Assembly (NCBI RefSeq): GCF_029960785.1
Contig: NZ_JASBQE010000014.1
Location: forward strand, 118,477-182,476
Reading direction: 5' to 3'
DNA: 64,000 bases
Source of the DNA: Polyangium sp. 15x6
GTDB taxonomy: Bacteria > Myxococcota_A > Polyangia > Polyangiales > Polyangiaceae
In this document: in pieces, positions 25,133 through 34,688 of the stretch
Position numbering within the stretch: position 1 is the stretch's first letter
Layout: the number at the start of each line of letters is the position of its first letter
Translations under genes and position numbers: made by a program
The notes under the pieces: model-generated
What the model was told of the DNA's origin: nothing
Seen by the model: only the letters and a program-made list of their open reading frames with translations
Databases searched by the model: none

Positions 25133-26157
25133 GCGGCCTCCTTCTCGACCACGATGATCTCCGCGTCTTTCATGCGCCGCGGCGGCCGAAACGCGGCACG
25201 CCACACGAGCTCCACGGCCACCCCCGTCGATTCGAGTGTATCGATGAGGACCGTATCGACGTACGGCACCAGCGTCTCGGGCGCACGATCCTTTGCTTTC
25301 AGGGTCACCTCGACCCGGATCCTCGGCAATCGAAAGCTCGTGGTCCCCCCGCCGGGCGTCAGATTGAGCAGGGCCACGTCCTCTCCCCCGCGCAGCGGCG
25401 GCACCGCCGTGAGCCCTGGCGACGCACAGAGATTCGAGCGATCGTCATGATCGAGCGGCAAGAGGGGCGCGCGCTGCTTGCGCCAAGCATCGTCGTAGGT
25501 CCCGAGATGGCGCCGCCGCGGCTCCCAGTGGCGGCCGATGGCGCCAAGCCCCGCCGGGGGCGGGCGCGTGCTCGCCGAACGAATCGGCTGGAGCGGATCC
25601 TCGATGAAGGGCGCGGTCTTGTGCGTCAAGGTCGCCGGATCACGCGCGACGCCGAGGCCCACCGGGTTGCGCAGCTCCTCCACCGGGCGAAGCGGGTCGC
25701 TCGTATCGAGCCCGCCCCATGCGTAATCGTATCGAAGCTCGATCCCCGTCGTGGGGCGCGGCGACGAGAGCCCGCTCCCCTTCGCCTCCCAGACCCGGAG
25801 GCCGAAGACACGGACGGTCTTCTCGAGCGGCCCCACGCGCACGCCGGCATCGAAGGAAGGGACCTCCTTTCCCTCGGGCGCGTGCGCTGCGGCCACCACG
25901 ATCACATCGGTGCCAGGCTTTGCAATGCACAGATCGGATGGATACTTGATGCTGCTCTTCTCCGGATCGCCCCAGGGCACGTCCGCGCCGCGGAGGGCGC
26001 GTTGCTGCGAGCGCTCGGCGAGCTCGAGCTCTCCCTCCCCGGGCACGCGCACGAACGTGGCTTTCACGATGACGACGAGGCGCTCGCCGTCCTTGCCGAT
26101 CAGAAGGAGGGGCGAGACCAGAAACTCGCTCTTGTTATTCAATCGCGGCGCGTCCAT
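25129..26157 (-). CDS. DUF2169-domain T6SS effector-loading protein
   Basis: The 342-residue product begins MDAPRLNNKSEFLVSPLLLI and contains VVIVKATFVRV, DVPWGDPEKSSIKYPSDLCI, RVFGLRVWEAK, ELRYDYAWGGLD and NPVGLG. These are hallmarks of DUF2169, a family found with VgrG, PAAR/DUF4150 and Rhs genes and thought to act as an adaptor that mounts effectors on the spike. The stop overlaps the next gene as GTGA, and the gene begins 6 bases after vgrG. No signal peptide, so it is cytoplasmic as expected for an adaptor. Confidence 0.85.
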   Translation of the reverse strand: MDAPRLNNKSEFLVSPLLLIGKDGERLVVIVKATFVRVPGEGELELAERSQQRALRGADVPWGDPEKSSIKYPSDLCIAKPGTDVIVVAAAHAPEGKEVPSFDAGVRVGPLEKTVRVFGLRVWEAKGSGLSSPRPTTGIELRYDYAWGGLDTSDPLRPVEELRNPVGLGVARDPATLTHKTAPFIEDPLQPIRSASTRPPPAGLGAIGRHWEPRRRHLGTYDDAWRKQRAPLLPLDHDDRSNLCASPGLTAVPPLRGGEDVALLNLTPGGGTTSFRLPRIRVEVTLKAKDRAPETLVPYVDTVLIDTLESTGVAVELVWRAAFRPPRRMKDAEIIVVEKEAA

Positions 26158-26163
26158 GCCCCC

Positions 26164-28863
26164 TCATAGCTGCGACACGTTGCCCTTTTCCTTCACGTTC
26201 GGCGCCGTGATCGTGACGAGCGGCGACTTGATGGTGATCCCTCCGCCGTCGATCACCACCTCGCTGGCGCCGCACTTGAACACGATGGACTCCGAGGCAT
26301 CCACCTTGTGGAATGCTCCGACGAACATCCCCTTGCTCGTGGCCACGACGGTATGCGAGCCGCCGATCTTGTCCACCACGGCGCCGCCCACCATCGTCGT
26401 CCGGCTCCCGCCGACGGTCTCCGATTCCGGCGCGCCGCTGATGACCGCGAGGCCGAGCGCTTTTTCGGTCTTGTCGGCCAGGCACGTCTCCGCGCGCGTG
26501 CCCGCGACGAGCTCGACGCGTGCGGCGCCCACGTCCTGCGTACGCGCGCCATTCACCGTCGTATGAATGCCCGCCGCGGCGATCGTCGCTTTGAGGCCCC
26601 CGACCGTCTCATCATGGGTCGACGAACAAATGTTGATCGAATGCCCCGGCCCGGTCGCGCTGTCGGAGCCCGAATTGCCCGCCACAGCTCCATCCGGCCC
26701 CGCCATGTTCGCCCCCGAAGCGCCGCCTCCGCCGCCGCCATCGAGCCCGAGCGCCTCGCCCAGGCGCTCGGCGCCTGCGTCGATCGCGCCATTCACGAGG
26801 GTGTCGAGCCCGAGCGCACTCGACGCGTTCCCCGACGCAGCCGGCGCGACGGCCGCCATTGCGTCGCCGAGCGAAGCTCCAAATGTAGACGGCGAGGGCA
26901 AACCGGCGGCCGCCCCGAGGACGCTCGCCGTGGCGCCGAGGTTCCCGCGGCTCACGGCCTCCATCGCGCCGCCCAGGCTCTCGACCTTGCCCTGGAGCGC
27001 CTGGACCGGCCCCATGACCTGATTCACCTTCGCCGCGACGGCTTGATCCAACTGTTGTAGCGCGCGCTCTGCCTCCGCCTTCGCCGCCTCCGTCGCTGCT
27101 TTCACGGCGAGCGCGAGGAGCGCCTGGATGGGATTGCCATCCATTTCCATTTGATTGCCGCCCACGGAGGTCGCGCTGTCCCCCTTCACCGTGAGCCCGT
27201 ACACGGCATTGACCTCGACGGTCCGGTTCCCCCCGACGCTCGCCGTCTGCGCGCCGTCGACCGTGTTCAGATATCCGTTGGTCACCTGAATCTTCTGCTC
27301 GGCGCCGACCGTGAGCTTGGCGTCGACCTTGACGTTTTTCGTCTCGTTGACGGCCGTGGATCGTTTCTTGTCGTTCGCCGTCGCGATCGTCGTGTTCTTC
27401 TGCGACCGGATGCTGATCTCCTCGCTCCCGGCCTTGTCCTCCAGGCGAATCTCGTTCGTACCGCCGCCCCCCGGCGACGAGCTCGTCCGCAGCGCCGTGC
27501 GCGATTTCCCCTCGGGAAGGGCATACGGAGGCATCCACTTCCCATTGAAAACGCGGCCCGTCACGAGGGGCCGATCGGGGTTTCCCTCCTGAAACTCGAC
27601 GATGACCTCCCAGCCGACGCGCGGCAGGATGATCGCGCCGCTGGTCTGCGGCTGCGTGACACGAATCCAGCACGACGCCGTGTCGTCATTTTTCCCGTAC
27701 CGATCCCAGTGAAACTTCACCTTGCATCGGCCGTGCTCGTCCGTATGGATCTCCTCCGCGGGCGCTCCCTCCGGAGCCACGACCACGGCCGTCTGCGGAC
27801 CTTCGATGATCGGCGCGGGCGTGCGCCTCGGGCTGCGGTACTTCACGTGCTTCGGGATGGTCGTCGCACGGGCGAGGTACACACCTTCACGCAACGTGTG
27901 CACCACGCCGGTGATGAAATACGCACCGTCGAGGTCGTCCGGCGCGTCGACGAGCGAGAGCCATCGCCCGGCCGTGAGCCGCGGACAACCCGATTCGAGC
28001 TCGACCACGGCGCGCTCGCATTGCAGCGCCTCGAGCCGCACCCGGGCCAGGCGCTCGCCCTCGCCTTTGTCCTTGTAGAGCCCCGGGTAATCGTAGACCT
28101 CGAGGTCCGCGCCCGCGTCCGCCGCCGCGGTCGCCGTGAGGTCCGCTTTGGGCTTCTCGAAATCGTAATCGCGCAGGACGACCTTGCCCGTCGCGGTCCG
28201 ATACCGGCGCGTGATCACGCCGATCGCGTCCTCGATCCCCGTGAGCCCGGCACCGAACCGATAGGGCACCGCCTCGTCGCCCTCGATCGGATCACTCGCC
28301 GTGCTGTCGTCCGAGAAGACGAGCGTCTCGCCGTCTTCCCCCGCCTCGGCGTGAAAGAAAATGCCCTCCTCCTCGAGGAGCCGCGAGACGAACGCGAGCG
28401 AACTCTCGTTGTATTGCACGCAATACGTACGTTTTGGATACTGGGACGCGAGGCGCCATGCCTGGTGTTTGTCCTCGACCCCCACCGCCCGCAGGACCTC
28501 GCCGACGATCTCCTTCACGTCCTTGTCCTGGAAGATGCGGCAATCGACCTCGCGCGCGAGGAGCCCCATCCACGAGATGACGCGGATGCGGTAGAGCATG
28601 CTCCGCTCGTCGTCGTCCTCCGGCGTGCCCTCCATCTCCACGTCCATCACGACGCCCGAGACCTCGTGCTCCGGGCCTCCTCGGCCAAAAGCGAGATACG
28701 CCGGGCGCCCGAGTAGCTCGTCCGGGTCCACGTATTCGCCATGGCGGACCTCGATTTCCGCCTCGGTCACGATGCCGAGGCGGTGCTCGACGCGAAAGCC
28801 CACGACGTCGGATGTCTCGAGGGGCTGGGCCTGGAAAAACGTGGTCAACGTACGCGTGGCCAT
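26164..28863 (-). CDS. vgrG: VgrG, type VI secretion tip protein (third in the run)
   Basis: The 899-residue product has the gp27-like base (1 to about 350; DVKEIVGEVL, CVQYNESSLAFVSRLLEEEG, DYDFEKPK), the gp5 OB fold (about 365-450; VKFHWDRYGKNDDTASCWIR, PRVGWEVIVEF, GNPDRPLVTGRVFNG), and a triple-stranded needle with VGGNxT-type repeats. The needle is interrupted at about 570-720 by an Ala/Gly-rich helical insertion, after which repeats resume (DETVGGLK, ETVGGSRTTMVGG). This makes it about 150 residues longer than its two neighbours. It is nearest the DUF2169 gene, so is the likely carrier for the Rhs complex. No extra C-terminal effector domain is evident. Confidence 0.9.
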   Translation of the reverse strand: MATRTLTTFFQAQPLETSDVVGFRVEHRLGIVTEAEIEVRHGEYVDPDELLGRPAYLAFGRGGPEHEVSGVVMDVEMEGTPEDDDERSMLYRIRVISWMGLLAREVDCRIFQDKDVKEIVGEVLRAVGVEDKHQAWRLASQYPKRTYCVQYNESSLAFVSRLLEEEGIFFHAEAGEDGETLVFSDDSTASDPIEGDEAVPYRFGAGLTGIEDAIGVITRRYRTATGKVVLRDYDFEKPKADLTATAAADAGADLEVYDYPGLYKDKGEGERLARVRLEALQCERAVVELESGCPRLTAGRWLSLVDAPDDLDGAYFITGVVHTLREGVYLARATTIPKHVKYRSPRRTPAPIIEGPQTAVVVAPEGAPAEEIHTDEHGRCKVKFHWDRYGKNDDTASCWIRVTQPQTSGAIILPRVGWEVIVEFQEGNPDRPLVTGRVFNGKWMPPYALPEGKSRTALRTSSSPGGGGTNEIRLEDKAGSEEISIRSQKNTTIATANDKKRSTAVNETKNVKVDAKLTVGAEQKIQVTNGYLNTVDGAQTASVGGNRTVEVNAVYGLTVKGDSATSVGGNQMEMDGNPIQALLALAVKAATEAAKAEAERALQQLDQAVAAKVNQVMGPVQALQGKVESLGGAMEAVSRGNLGATASVLGAAAGLPSPSTFGASLGDAMAAVAPAASGNASSALGLDTLVNGAIDAGAERLGEALGLDGGGGGGASGANMAGPDGAVAGNSGSDSATGPGHSINICSSTHDETVGGLKATIAAAGIHTTVNGARTQDVGAARVELVAGTRAETCLADKTEKALGLAVISGAPESETVGGSRTTMVGGAVVDKIGGSHTVVATSKGMFVGAFHKVDASESIVFKCGASEVVIDGGGITIKSPLVTITAPNVKEKGNVSQL

Positions 28864-28866
28864 GGC

Positions 28867-31101
28867 TCAATTGTCCTTGATGAGGCCAAGCTCGTCGCAA
28901 TCGCCGTCGAGCGTGATCTTCGTTCCCGCAATCGATACCGAGGCCGGCGTGAGGGTCAAGGTCGAGGCGCCCATGACCACGCTGAGCACGTTCTTGGCCT
29001 CGAAGGTCACGTTCGTCGCCTTGATGATCTGCGCGCCCCCGGCGACCTCCAGGAAATCGCCTTTGCTCTGGTCTTCGCGGTCCCCGGACACCTTGTTGAC
29101 GATGGCGCCAATCACCTTCTGGCTCAGCCCCGCTCCCACCTCCACCGCGCGTCCGCCGCTTGCGAGGACCACTTTGGCCAAACCCGCGGTCTCCGTCCTG
29201 CTCCCCTTCACGGTGACCGTACGATCCGAGGCCGTCATCTCGACCAGCACCGCGCCGACCTTGTCCTGCATCGTGGCCATGGTCTCCTCATCGACGGAGC
29301 CGGCCACGAGGTCGACCTGCATGCCGCCAATGGATGACGTCGAGGCGCCGGCGACCGTACGCTTGTGATCCCCACCCGCCTTCAAGTCGCGGTTTCCGCC
29401 GACGGTGAGCGCGTGGCTGCCGACCTCGTCGACCATGTAGGTCGAAACGTGGACCGTCTGATTGCCGCCCACGGACAGGTCCTGGTTTGCCCCGATATGA
29501 GCGGACATGCTGTCGGTGACCGCCAGTGAATGGTTCGAGCCGATGGAACGCGTCTCGTTGTTCCCGACGCTCTCGGTCGCGTTGTTGCCCGCGGAGACCG
29601 ACCCGTCGCGGGACGCATTCATGAACATCTCTTCGTTGCCGGCGCGGTCATCCATGCGGATCTCATTGGAGGATCCGCCGCCCGGCGTCGTCGCGGTCTG
29701 CAGCGCCATCCGCGTCTTGTTCGCCGGCAAAGCATAAGGAGGCGGCGTGATCGTATTGTACAGGCGCCCGCCGATGAACGGCTGGTCCGGATCACCGTCG
29801 ACGCACGCGACGCAAACCTCCCAGCCCACGCGCGGCGTCAGCATGCCCCCGCCGAGGGGGACCTGGGTCGTGCGGATCCAAAGGCTCGACGAGTCATCCG
29901 CCTTGCCCCGCCGATCCCAGGGGAACAGGACCTTCACGCGCCCGTGTTTGTCCGGGTGAATTTCCTTGCCGGGCGGCCCCGTCGTGACGGCCACCTGCGC
30001 TCCGGCGACCGACGCCGCGCGCGACACCCGCGGGGGTCTGTACCTCGTTTTTTTGGTGGGGATCGCGCGAAACGTGAACCGCTCGCCCTGCCCTTCCCCG
30101 CGCCGGTTCGTCCCTCGGCGAGCCTCCAGCTCGATATCGAGCTCGACGACGAGGTACTCCTGGTTGAGCGGCTCGTAGGGATGCTCGGAGAGCTCGAACG
30201 TCCGCCCCGGGAGCACGCGCAGCGCGTTCGTCGTGCCGGTGACCACCTCCCGTCGCGCGCGCAGCGATTCGAGGAGCACCTTCGCATAACGGTCTCCGAC
30301 GGAAGGCTCGGTGAACCGGCCGGGATAGGCATACACCTCCAGCGCCTTCTCGGTGTCGTCATCGCCTTCCGCCTTGCCGTCGAGCTTCAGCCTCGGCCGC
30401 TCGAAATCGTAGTCGCGCAGGTGGACCCGCCCGGGCGCGGTCGATTTTTCATGCGAGAGCGTGGTGATCGCGTCGTCGGTCGCGGCGAGCCCCTCCGCCG
30501 GGCGGAAGACGATCTCGGGTTTGCCCTCGACGGCCTCGGGATCGCCGTCGAAAAAGACCACCACGTCGGTCCCGCTGCTCGAATCCACGAAAAAGGCGAT
30601 GCCCTCCTCGGAGAGGATCCGCCGCATGAAATCGTGATCCGTCTCGCGGTATTGCGCCGTGTAGACTCGCTTCGGATAACTGCCGCCGAGCTTCCAGCGC
30701 TGCTCCTTCGCCGAAAGCCCCGCGCCCGTGAGCACCTCTTTCACGATGTCCGGGGCCGACATGTCCTGGAACGTGCGGCAATCGGCGCGCTGGGTGAGGC
30801 GGAAGAGGCGGTGGCGCGCGACGAGGCGCGTCCCCGCTTCCTCGGTGCCCCGCGTCGTCGTGCTCTCGGCCTCGACGACGTACCCGGCGAACGTTCGCTC
30901 CTCGTCGCCCCCGCGGCGTGACAACGTGAGCAGGAGCGGTTTTCCCACGAGCGTCGCCGGATCCGGCCCGCCCGCGTGATCCGTGATCTCGCACCGCAAG
31001 ATGCCAATCTCGTCGAGCGCCTCGCGCGCCGACAGCGCGAGCAAGTCGAACGGAGCGCCGTCGATCGTCAGGGAATGCTCGAGCTCGACAGGGTTTGCCA
31101 T
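28867..31101 (-). CDS. vgrG: VgrG, type VI secretion tip protein (second in the run)
   Basis: The 744-residue product starts MANPVELEHSLTIDGAPFDL and has the VgrG base (CRTFQDMSAPDIVKEVL, YTAQYRETDHDFMRRILSEEG, RDYDFERP). The OB fold has VLFPWDRRGKADDSSSLWIR, PRVGWEVCVACVDGDPDQPF and GGRLYN. The needle repeats (SVGNNETRSIGSN, SVGGNQTVHV, TVGGNRDLKAGGD) run to a normal C-terminus without an appended domain. It differs in sequence from both neighbours, so this is an old duplication rather than a recent one. It starts 6 bases after the first vgrG stop and ends 3 bases before the third, so the three are one transcript. Confidence 0.9.
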   Translation of the reverse strand: MANPVELEHSLTIDGAPFDLLALSAREALDEIGILRCEITDHAGGPDPATLVGKPLLLTLSRRGGDEERTFAGYVVEAESTTTRGTEEAGTRLVARHRLFRLTQRADCRTFQDMSAPDIVKEVLTGAGLSAKEQRWKLGGSYPKRVYTAQYRETDHDFMRRILSEEGIAFFVDSSSGTDVVVFFDGDPEAVEGKPEIVFRPAEGLAATDDAITTLSHEKSTAPGRVHLRDYDFERPRLKLDGKAEGDDDTEKALEVYAYPGRFTEPSVGDRYAKVLLESLRARREVVTGTTNALRVLPGRTFELSEHPYEPLNQEYLVVELDIELEARRGTNRRGEGQGERFTFRAIPTKKTRYRPPRVSRAASVAGAQVAVTTGPPGKEIHPDKHGRVKVLFPWDRRGKADDSSSLWIRTTQVPLGGGMLTPRVGWEVCVACVDGDPDQPFIGGRLYNTITPPPYALPANKTRMALQTATTPGGGSSNEIRMDDRAGNEEMFMNASRDGSVSAGNNATESVGNNETRSIGSNHSLAVTDSMSAHIGANQDLSVGGNQTVHVSTYMVDEVGSHALTVGGNRDLKAGGDHKRTVAGASTSSIGGMQVDLVAGSVDEETMATMQDKVGAVLVEMTASDRTVTVKGSRTETAGLAKVVLASGGRAVEVGAGLSQKVIGAIVNKVSGDREDQSKGDFLEVAGGAQIIKATNVTFEAKNVLSVVMGASTLTLTPASVSIAGTKITLDGDCDELGLIKDN

Positions 31102-31107
31102 GGCTCC

Positions 31108-33315
31108 TCACCCGATCTTCAGGCTCGCCGCCTGCTTCACGATGCCCACGGCCTTGATCGAAATCTGGGAGCCCTTCAGCGTGACGGGCCCGCCGTTCAG
31201 CTTGATCGAGCTCCCGCCGCCGTTGAATTTGCCCACGCCGCCGCCGAGGACGATCGTCGGCGCTTGCACGATGTAATCGCCCGCCACGTTGCGCAGGTGG
31301 ACCCCGCCGATGAAGTTCTTCACCCCCTTGGCCTCGGTGGAGATGGCCCCGACCATGTGCAGCTCGCCGGCCAGGTTCGTGTGGTCCTTGCTCGTCGCGA
31401 CACTTTCGACGCTCGTGCCGGCGACGAGATGCACGATGGCGAGGCTCGCCTTCTCGTCGTAGGTCGAGAGCATGTTGTCGTCGATCGAGGCGAGCGAGAC
31501 GTTCGCCTGGATGGAACCGACCTCGCGCGTGAACGCGCCCGTGATCTGCTGGCGCACGCCGCACGAGATGGTGATCTGGTTCCCGCCCACCGTGTAATCG
31601 CGTGTCCCGTCGACCTTCTCCACGAAATCGGCCTTCGCGTGGAACTGGTCATTGCCGCCGACCGACGTGGTCTGATCCCCTTTCACCTTGATCTGGAGCG
31701 CGTTGCCCACGTCGATCGACTGATTCGCGCCCACCGAGGTCGCTTCGTTCGCGCCCACCGAGACCGCGTAATTGCTTCCGACGCTGTGCGTCTCGTCCAC
31801 GCCGACGGTCTCGTTCTTGTCGTTGCCCGTCGTGACGTTGAGATCCTTCTTCGCGGCGATCGACATCCCCTGGCCGCCCGCCGTATCACCCATCTTGATC
31901 TCGTTGTGACCGGCGCCTCCCGGCGTGGACATGCTCTTGAGCGAGCTATCGGCCGCGGCGCCGGGCAGCGCATACGGCGGCGTATTCTCCGCATTGTAGG
32001 CGCGTCCGAGCACGAGCGGACGATCCGGATCCCCGTCGACGAACCCGACCGAGACCTCCCAGCCCACGCGGGGCAGGACCATCGATCCGCCGAGGCCGAG
32101 CTGCGATACACGCAGCCACACGCTCGACGTATCGTCCTGTTTGCCCGAGCGATCCCAGAGGAAACGCACCTTCACGCGGCCGTATTTGTCGACGTGCACG
32201 CCTTGCGCCTCGTTCGACGGGCCGGTCACGACCGCCGTCTGCACGCCGCGGATCCGGGGCTTCTTCGTGCGCTTCGGCGCGGCGAACGGCGCGCCCTTGG
32301 GGATCGCGGTGAACTCGTTCTCCGAGGCATCCCCGCCCTGCCGCCCGCGCGCGCGGAGCTCGGTCACGACGAACGCGCCGTTGAGGAACGGCTCGCGCGC
32401 CCCCTCGACCATCATCGGCGCGCCACACACGAGCCCCGCCGCGCGACTTTTCCCTTGGCAAACGTCGGTGTCGCCCCGGAGCGCGCTCAGCCTTCGGTTC
32501 GCCTTGCGTGATCCCTCGGCGCCCGCGACGAACCCGCCCGGATACTCGAAATGCCGGAGCGGAATCGGCCCCGGCGCCGGGACCGCCGCCGTGGGGAACA
32601 CGTCCGGCTTCTCGAAGTCGTAGTCGCGCAGCTCGATCTCCGTCGGTCGCAGCGTCTTCTTGCGGTGAAGCGCGACGAGCGGCTGGGCGCCCGCGCCGAG
32701 GCCCTTGCGGCGCGAGAGCAGCACCGGCTCCGCCCCGTCCTCCCCCACGAACGCCTCCGGAGCGTCCGCGAAGACGAGCTTGTGCCCCTCGGCGCCGTGC
32801 GAGAAGAAGTAGAAGATGCCCTCCTCCTCCAGAAGGCGATGGACGAAGTCAATCTCCCTTTCGTGGTATTGACAGAGGAACTCGCGCGGCGCGTAGGTCT
32901 GCCGCAGCCGCCATTCCACGTCCTCGTCGACGCCGGCCTCGCTCAGGACGGCCTTGACGACGTCGACCGGGCTCTTGTCCTGGAAGATGCGCGATCCCTC
33001 GCGGTGCTCGAGAGCGGCCAGGGCCGGACGCAGCCGGAGATGGAAGACGAAGTCGCCGCTGCGATAGGCGAGGAGCCCGGCGCGATCGGGGAGGCCGTCG
33101 TAGTAGCGGATCCCGCCGCGCCCATCGACGACCTGGAGGAGGACCCGGCGCTGCAAACACGCGTCCACGCGAAAGGCCGGATCCCGGGTCGAAAACGCCA
33201 CGTCGACGACGTAGGGCAACGAGATGGCCTCGTGCGCGTCGTAGGACTGGACCTGCACATCGCTGGGCAGATGTTCTCCTGCGAGGATGATCTGACCGAG
33301 GGCGCCCTCCCGCAT
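31108..33315 (-). CDS. vgrG: VgrG, type VI secretion tip protein (first in the run)
   Basis: The 735-residue product has the gp27-like base (SRIFQDKSPVDVVKAVLSEA, EFLCQYHEREIDFVHRLLEEE, RDYDFEKPDVF). The OB fold has VRFLWDRSGKQDDTSSVWLR, PRVGWEVSVGFVDGDPDRPL and GRAYNAENTPPYALP. A short needle has SVGANEATSVGANQ and TSVGGNDQFH. The C-terminal strand-rich end (GGVGKFNGGGSSIKLNGG) has no separate effector domain. It is the promoter-proximal gene of the minus-strand T6SS run and is divergent from the DUF6484 gene, with an about 130-base intergenic region to the chosen DUF6484 start. The first residues (MREGALGQIILAGEHLPSDV) are unusual for VgrG but continue directly into the fold. Confidence 0.9.
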   Translation of the reverse strand: MREGALGQIILAGEHLPSDVQVQSYDAHEAISLPYVVDVAFSTRDPAFRVDACLQRRVLLQVVDGRGGIRYYDGLPDRAGLLAYRSGDFVFHLRLRPALAALEHREGSRIFQDKSPVDVVKAVLSEAGVDEDVEWRLRQTYAPREFLCQYHEREIDFVHRLLEEEGIFYFFSHGAEGHKLVFADAPEAFVGEDGAEPVLLSRRKGLGAGAQPLVALHRKKTLRPTEIELRDYDFEKPDVFPTAAVPAPGPIPLRHFEYPGGFVAGAEGSRKANRRLSALRGDTDVCQGKSRAAGLVCGAPMMVEGAREPFLNGAFVVTELRARGRQGGDASENEFTAIPKGAPFAAPKRTKKPRIRGVQTAVVTGPSNEAQGVHVDKYGRVKVRFLWDRSGKQDDTSSVWLRVSQLGLGGSMVLPRVGWEVSVGFVDGDPDRPLVLGRAYNAENTPPYALPGAAADSSLKSMSTPGGAGHNEIKMGDTAGGQGMSIAAKKDLNVTTGNDKNETVGVDETHSVGSNYAVSVGANEATSVGANQSIDVGNALQIKVKGDQTTSVGGNDQFHAKADFVEKVDGTRDYTVGGNQITISCGVRQQITGAFTREVGSIQANVSLASIDDNMLSTYDEKASLAIVHLVAGTSVESVATSKDHTNLAGELHMVGAISTEAKGVKNFIGGVHLRNVAGDYIVQAPTIVLGGGVGKFNGGGSSIKLNGGPVTLKGSQISIKAVGIVKQAASLKIG

Positions 33316-33443
33316 GCTGGTCTCCCGGTTCGAAGTGCTGCAGGGCAGCTAACCAGAAGTGAGGCGCGCCAGCAACAACTCTTCCACGGAGCCCCGTGCT
33401 GTCTTACGCTGACGCGAACCGCAACGCAGCGGCGGAGGCACCG

Positions 33444-33989
33444 ATGGCCGGTCGCAGGGAGACAGAAGAGGCCGCGCAGTTCGTGGAGGAAGCAGAGGCG
33501 GCGCCGGCAGGCCCGCGGATCTCGCTCGAGGAGCTTTTGCCCGACCTCCCGGTCGGCGCCCCATCGCCTGCGCAGAACACGCGCAGCCGGCTGCCGTCGT
33601 TGTGCTCGGCCCGCCTCGTCTCGCTCGAGGGGCGTCGCGCGATCATCACGTGGCGAGGAAACACGGATCCGGTCGAGGCCGAGCTCGCGCCCGAGGTCGA
33701 GGAAGAATTGCTCCTCCTCGCGCTGCGAAACCGCGACGGCGTGCTCGTGGAGATTGGCGACGAGGACAGGCCCGTCATCGTCGGCGTGCTGCAGACGCGA
33801 ATTCCCCGCGAAATGCACATTGCGGCAAACAAGGTCTCGATCGACGCGGCCGAGGAGCTCGTGCTGCGCGCCGGGCGCGCGGCCCTGCGGCTACGCGAGG
33901 ACGGGGACGTCGAGCTCGTGGGAAGCCGCATCAGCGCCGCGTCGCGGGGGCTATTTCGGCTCGTAGGACGGATCTTGCGGCTCAACTGA
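33444..33989 (+). CDS. DUF6484-domain T6SS-associated protein
   Basis: The ATG at 33444 was chosen because GGAGG lies 5 bases ahead of it; a GTG at 33396 in the same frame has a weaker site. The 181-residue product has a charged N-terminus, then ARLVSLEGRRAIITWRGNTD, ELLLLALRNRDGVLVEIGDE, RPVIVGVLQTRIP, and a strand-rich end with KVSIDAAEELVLRAGRAALR. This layout matches DUF6484, a small beta-domain family encoded beside vgrG genes. It may shape or stabilise the spike. The end of the protein resembles VgrG needle repeats. It is divergent from the vgrG run. Confidence 0.65.
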   Translation: MAGRRETEEAAQFVEEAEAAPAGPRISLEELLPDLPVGAPSPAQNTRSRLPSLCSARLVSLEGRRAIITWRGNTDPVEAELAPEVEEELLLLALRNRDGVLVEIGDEDRPVIVGVLQTRIPREMHIAANKVSIDAAEELVLRAGRAALRLREDGDVELVGSRISAASRGLFRLVGRILRLN

Positions 33990-34052
33990 CGTGCGACGCG
34001 TGCGCAAACCGCATTGCTTGCGTGATTGAGCAAGGCGCGAGCAGGGCTCGGA

Positions 34053-34427
34053 TCAATCGCCGACGTCCTCACCCGCTGCGACGGTCTGCCCATCAGGCGT
34101 TACGAGGACCTCGAGGTCCTGCCCATTCTTGCTGATGTGCGCCTCGAAAAAAACCCGACCGCCAGGCAGGGTGTACATCTCGACCTTGTCGAGCTTGCCG
34201 CCCTGCGCCCATTGCCGGATGGTATCACGCGCCGCAGGGGAGACCGACTCGAACGTGACTTCCCACTCCTTGCCTTCGTCGAGGAAGTCCTCGAGCGACT
34301 TGCCCCCCGTCTCCACGGGCGACGGGTCCATCCTCTGCTCCTGGCTCTGCGCGGTGGCTGCGGCCGGCGCGGCGATCAGAGCAAGCGCGAACGACGTGAA
34401 CAAGGGCCAGCGTTTTTGCTTCGTCAT
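34053..34427 (-). CDS. Small exported protein of unknown function
   Basis: The 124-residue product has a clear signal peptide (residues 1-27: MTKQKRWPLFTSFALALIAA, then Ala-rich, cut near A-x-A-x-AQ). The mature part is about 95 residues with one helix (GGKSLEDFLDEGKEWEV, PAARDTIRQWAQGGKLDKV) and a beta hairpin (VEMYTLPGGRVFFEAHI; QDLEVLVTPDGQTV). The strand-turn-strand part resembles PepSY-like small domains, but the match is weak. It stands alone between the DUF6484 gene and a decayed serine hydrolase. Confidence 0.6.
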   Translation of the reverse strand: MTKQKRWPLFTSFALALIAAPAAATAQSQEQRMDPSPVETGGKSLEDFLDEGKEWEVTFESVSPAARDTIRQWAQGGKLDKVEMYTLPGGRVFFEAHISKNGQDLEVLVTPDGQTVAAGEDVGD

Positions 34428-34688
34428 GTCTTCGTCCCTCCGCTCGTGTCGTGCTGGTCAAAACACGCACAACTCGCTCTGAATTGCATGCGAACGGAAT
34501 GCCGCGCCGCCCGTCGCGTGCGTTCCGCTCCCTGGCCTGCTCGACGCGACGTCCAGCCGCAGCCGGGGGCCGACGGCCAAGGCCGCCTCAATGGCTGACC
34601 GGCGAACACGCGTGATGTTCCCTTGCAACCCGAAGAGCGCCTGGGATGCTGGAGGCTCCGCGCGATACATGAGAAACGGGGTTGGATC

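Noticed and set aside
32551..33966. A 471-codon plus-strand frame opposite vgrG and reading into the DUF6484 region
   Set aside because: Its first part is antisense to VgrG and its last part is out of frame with the DUF6484 coding sequence.
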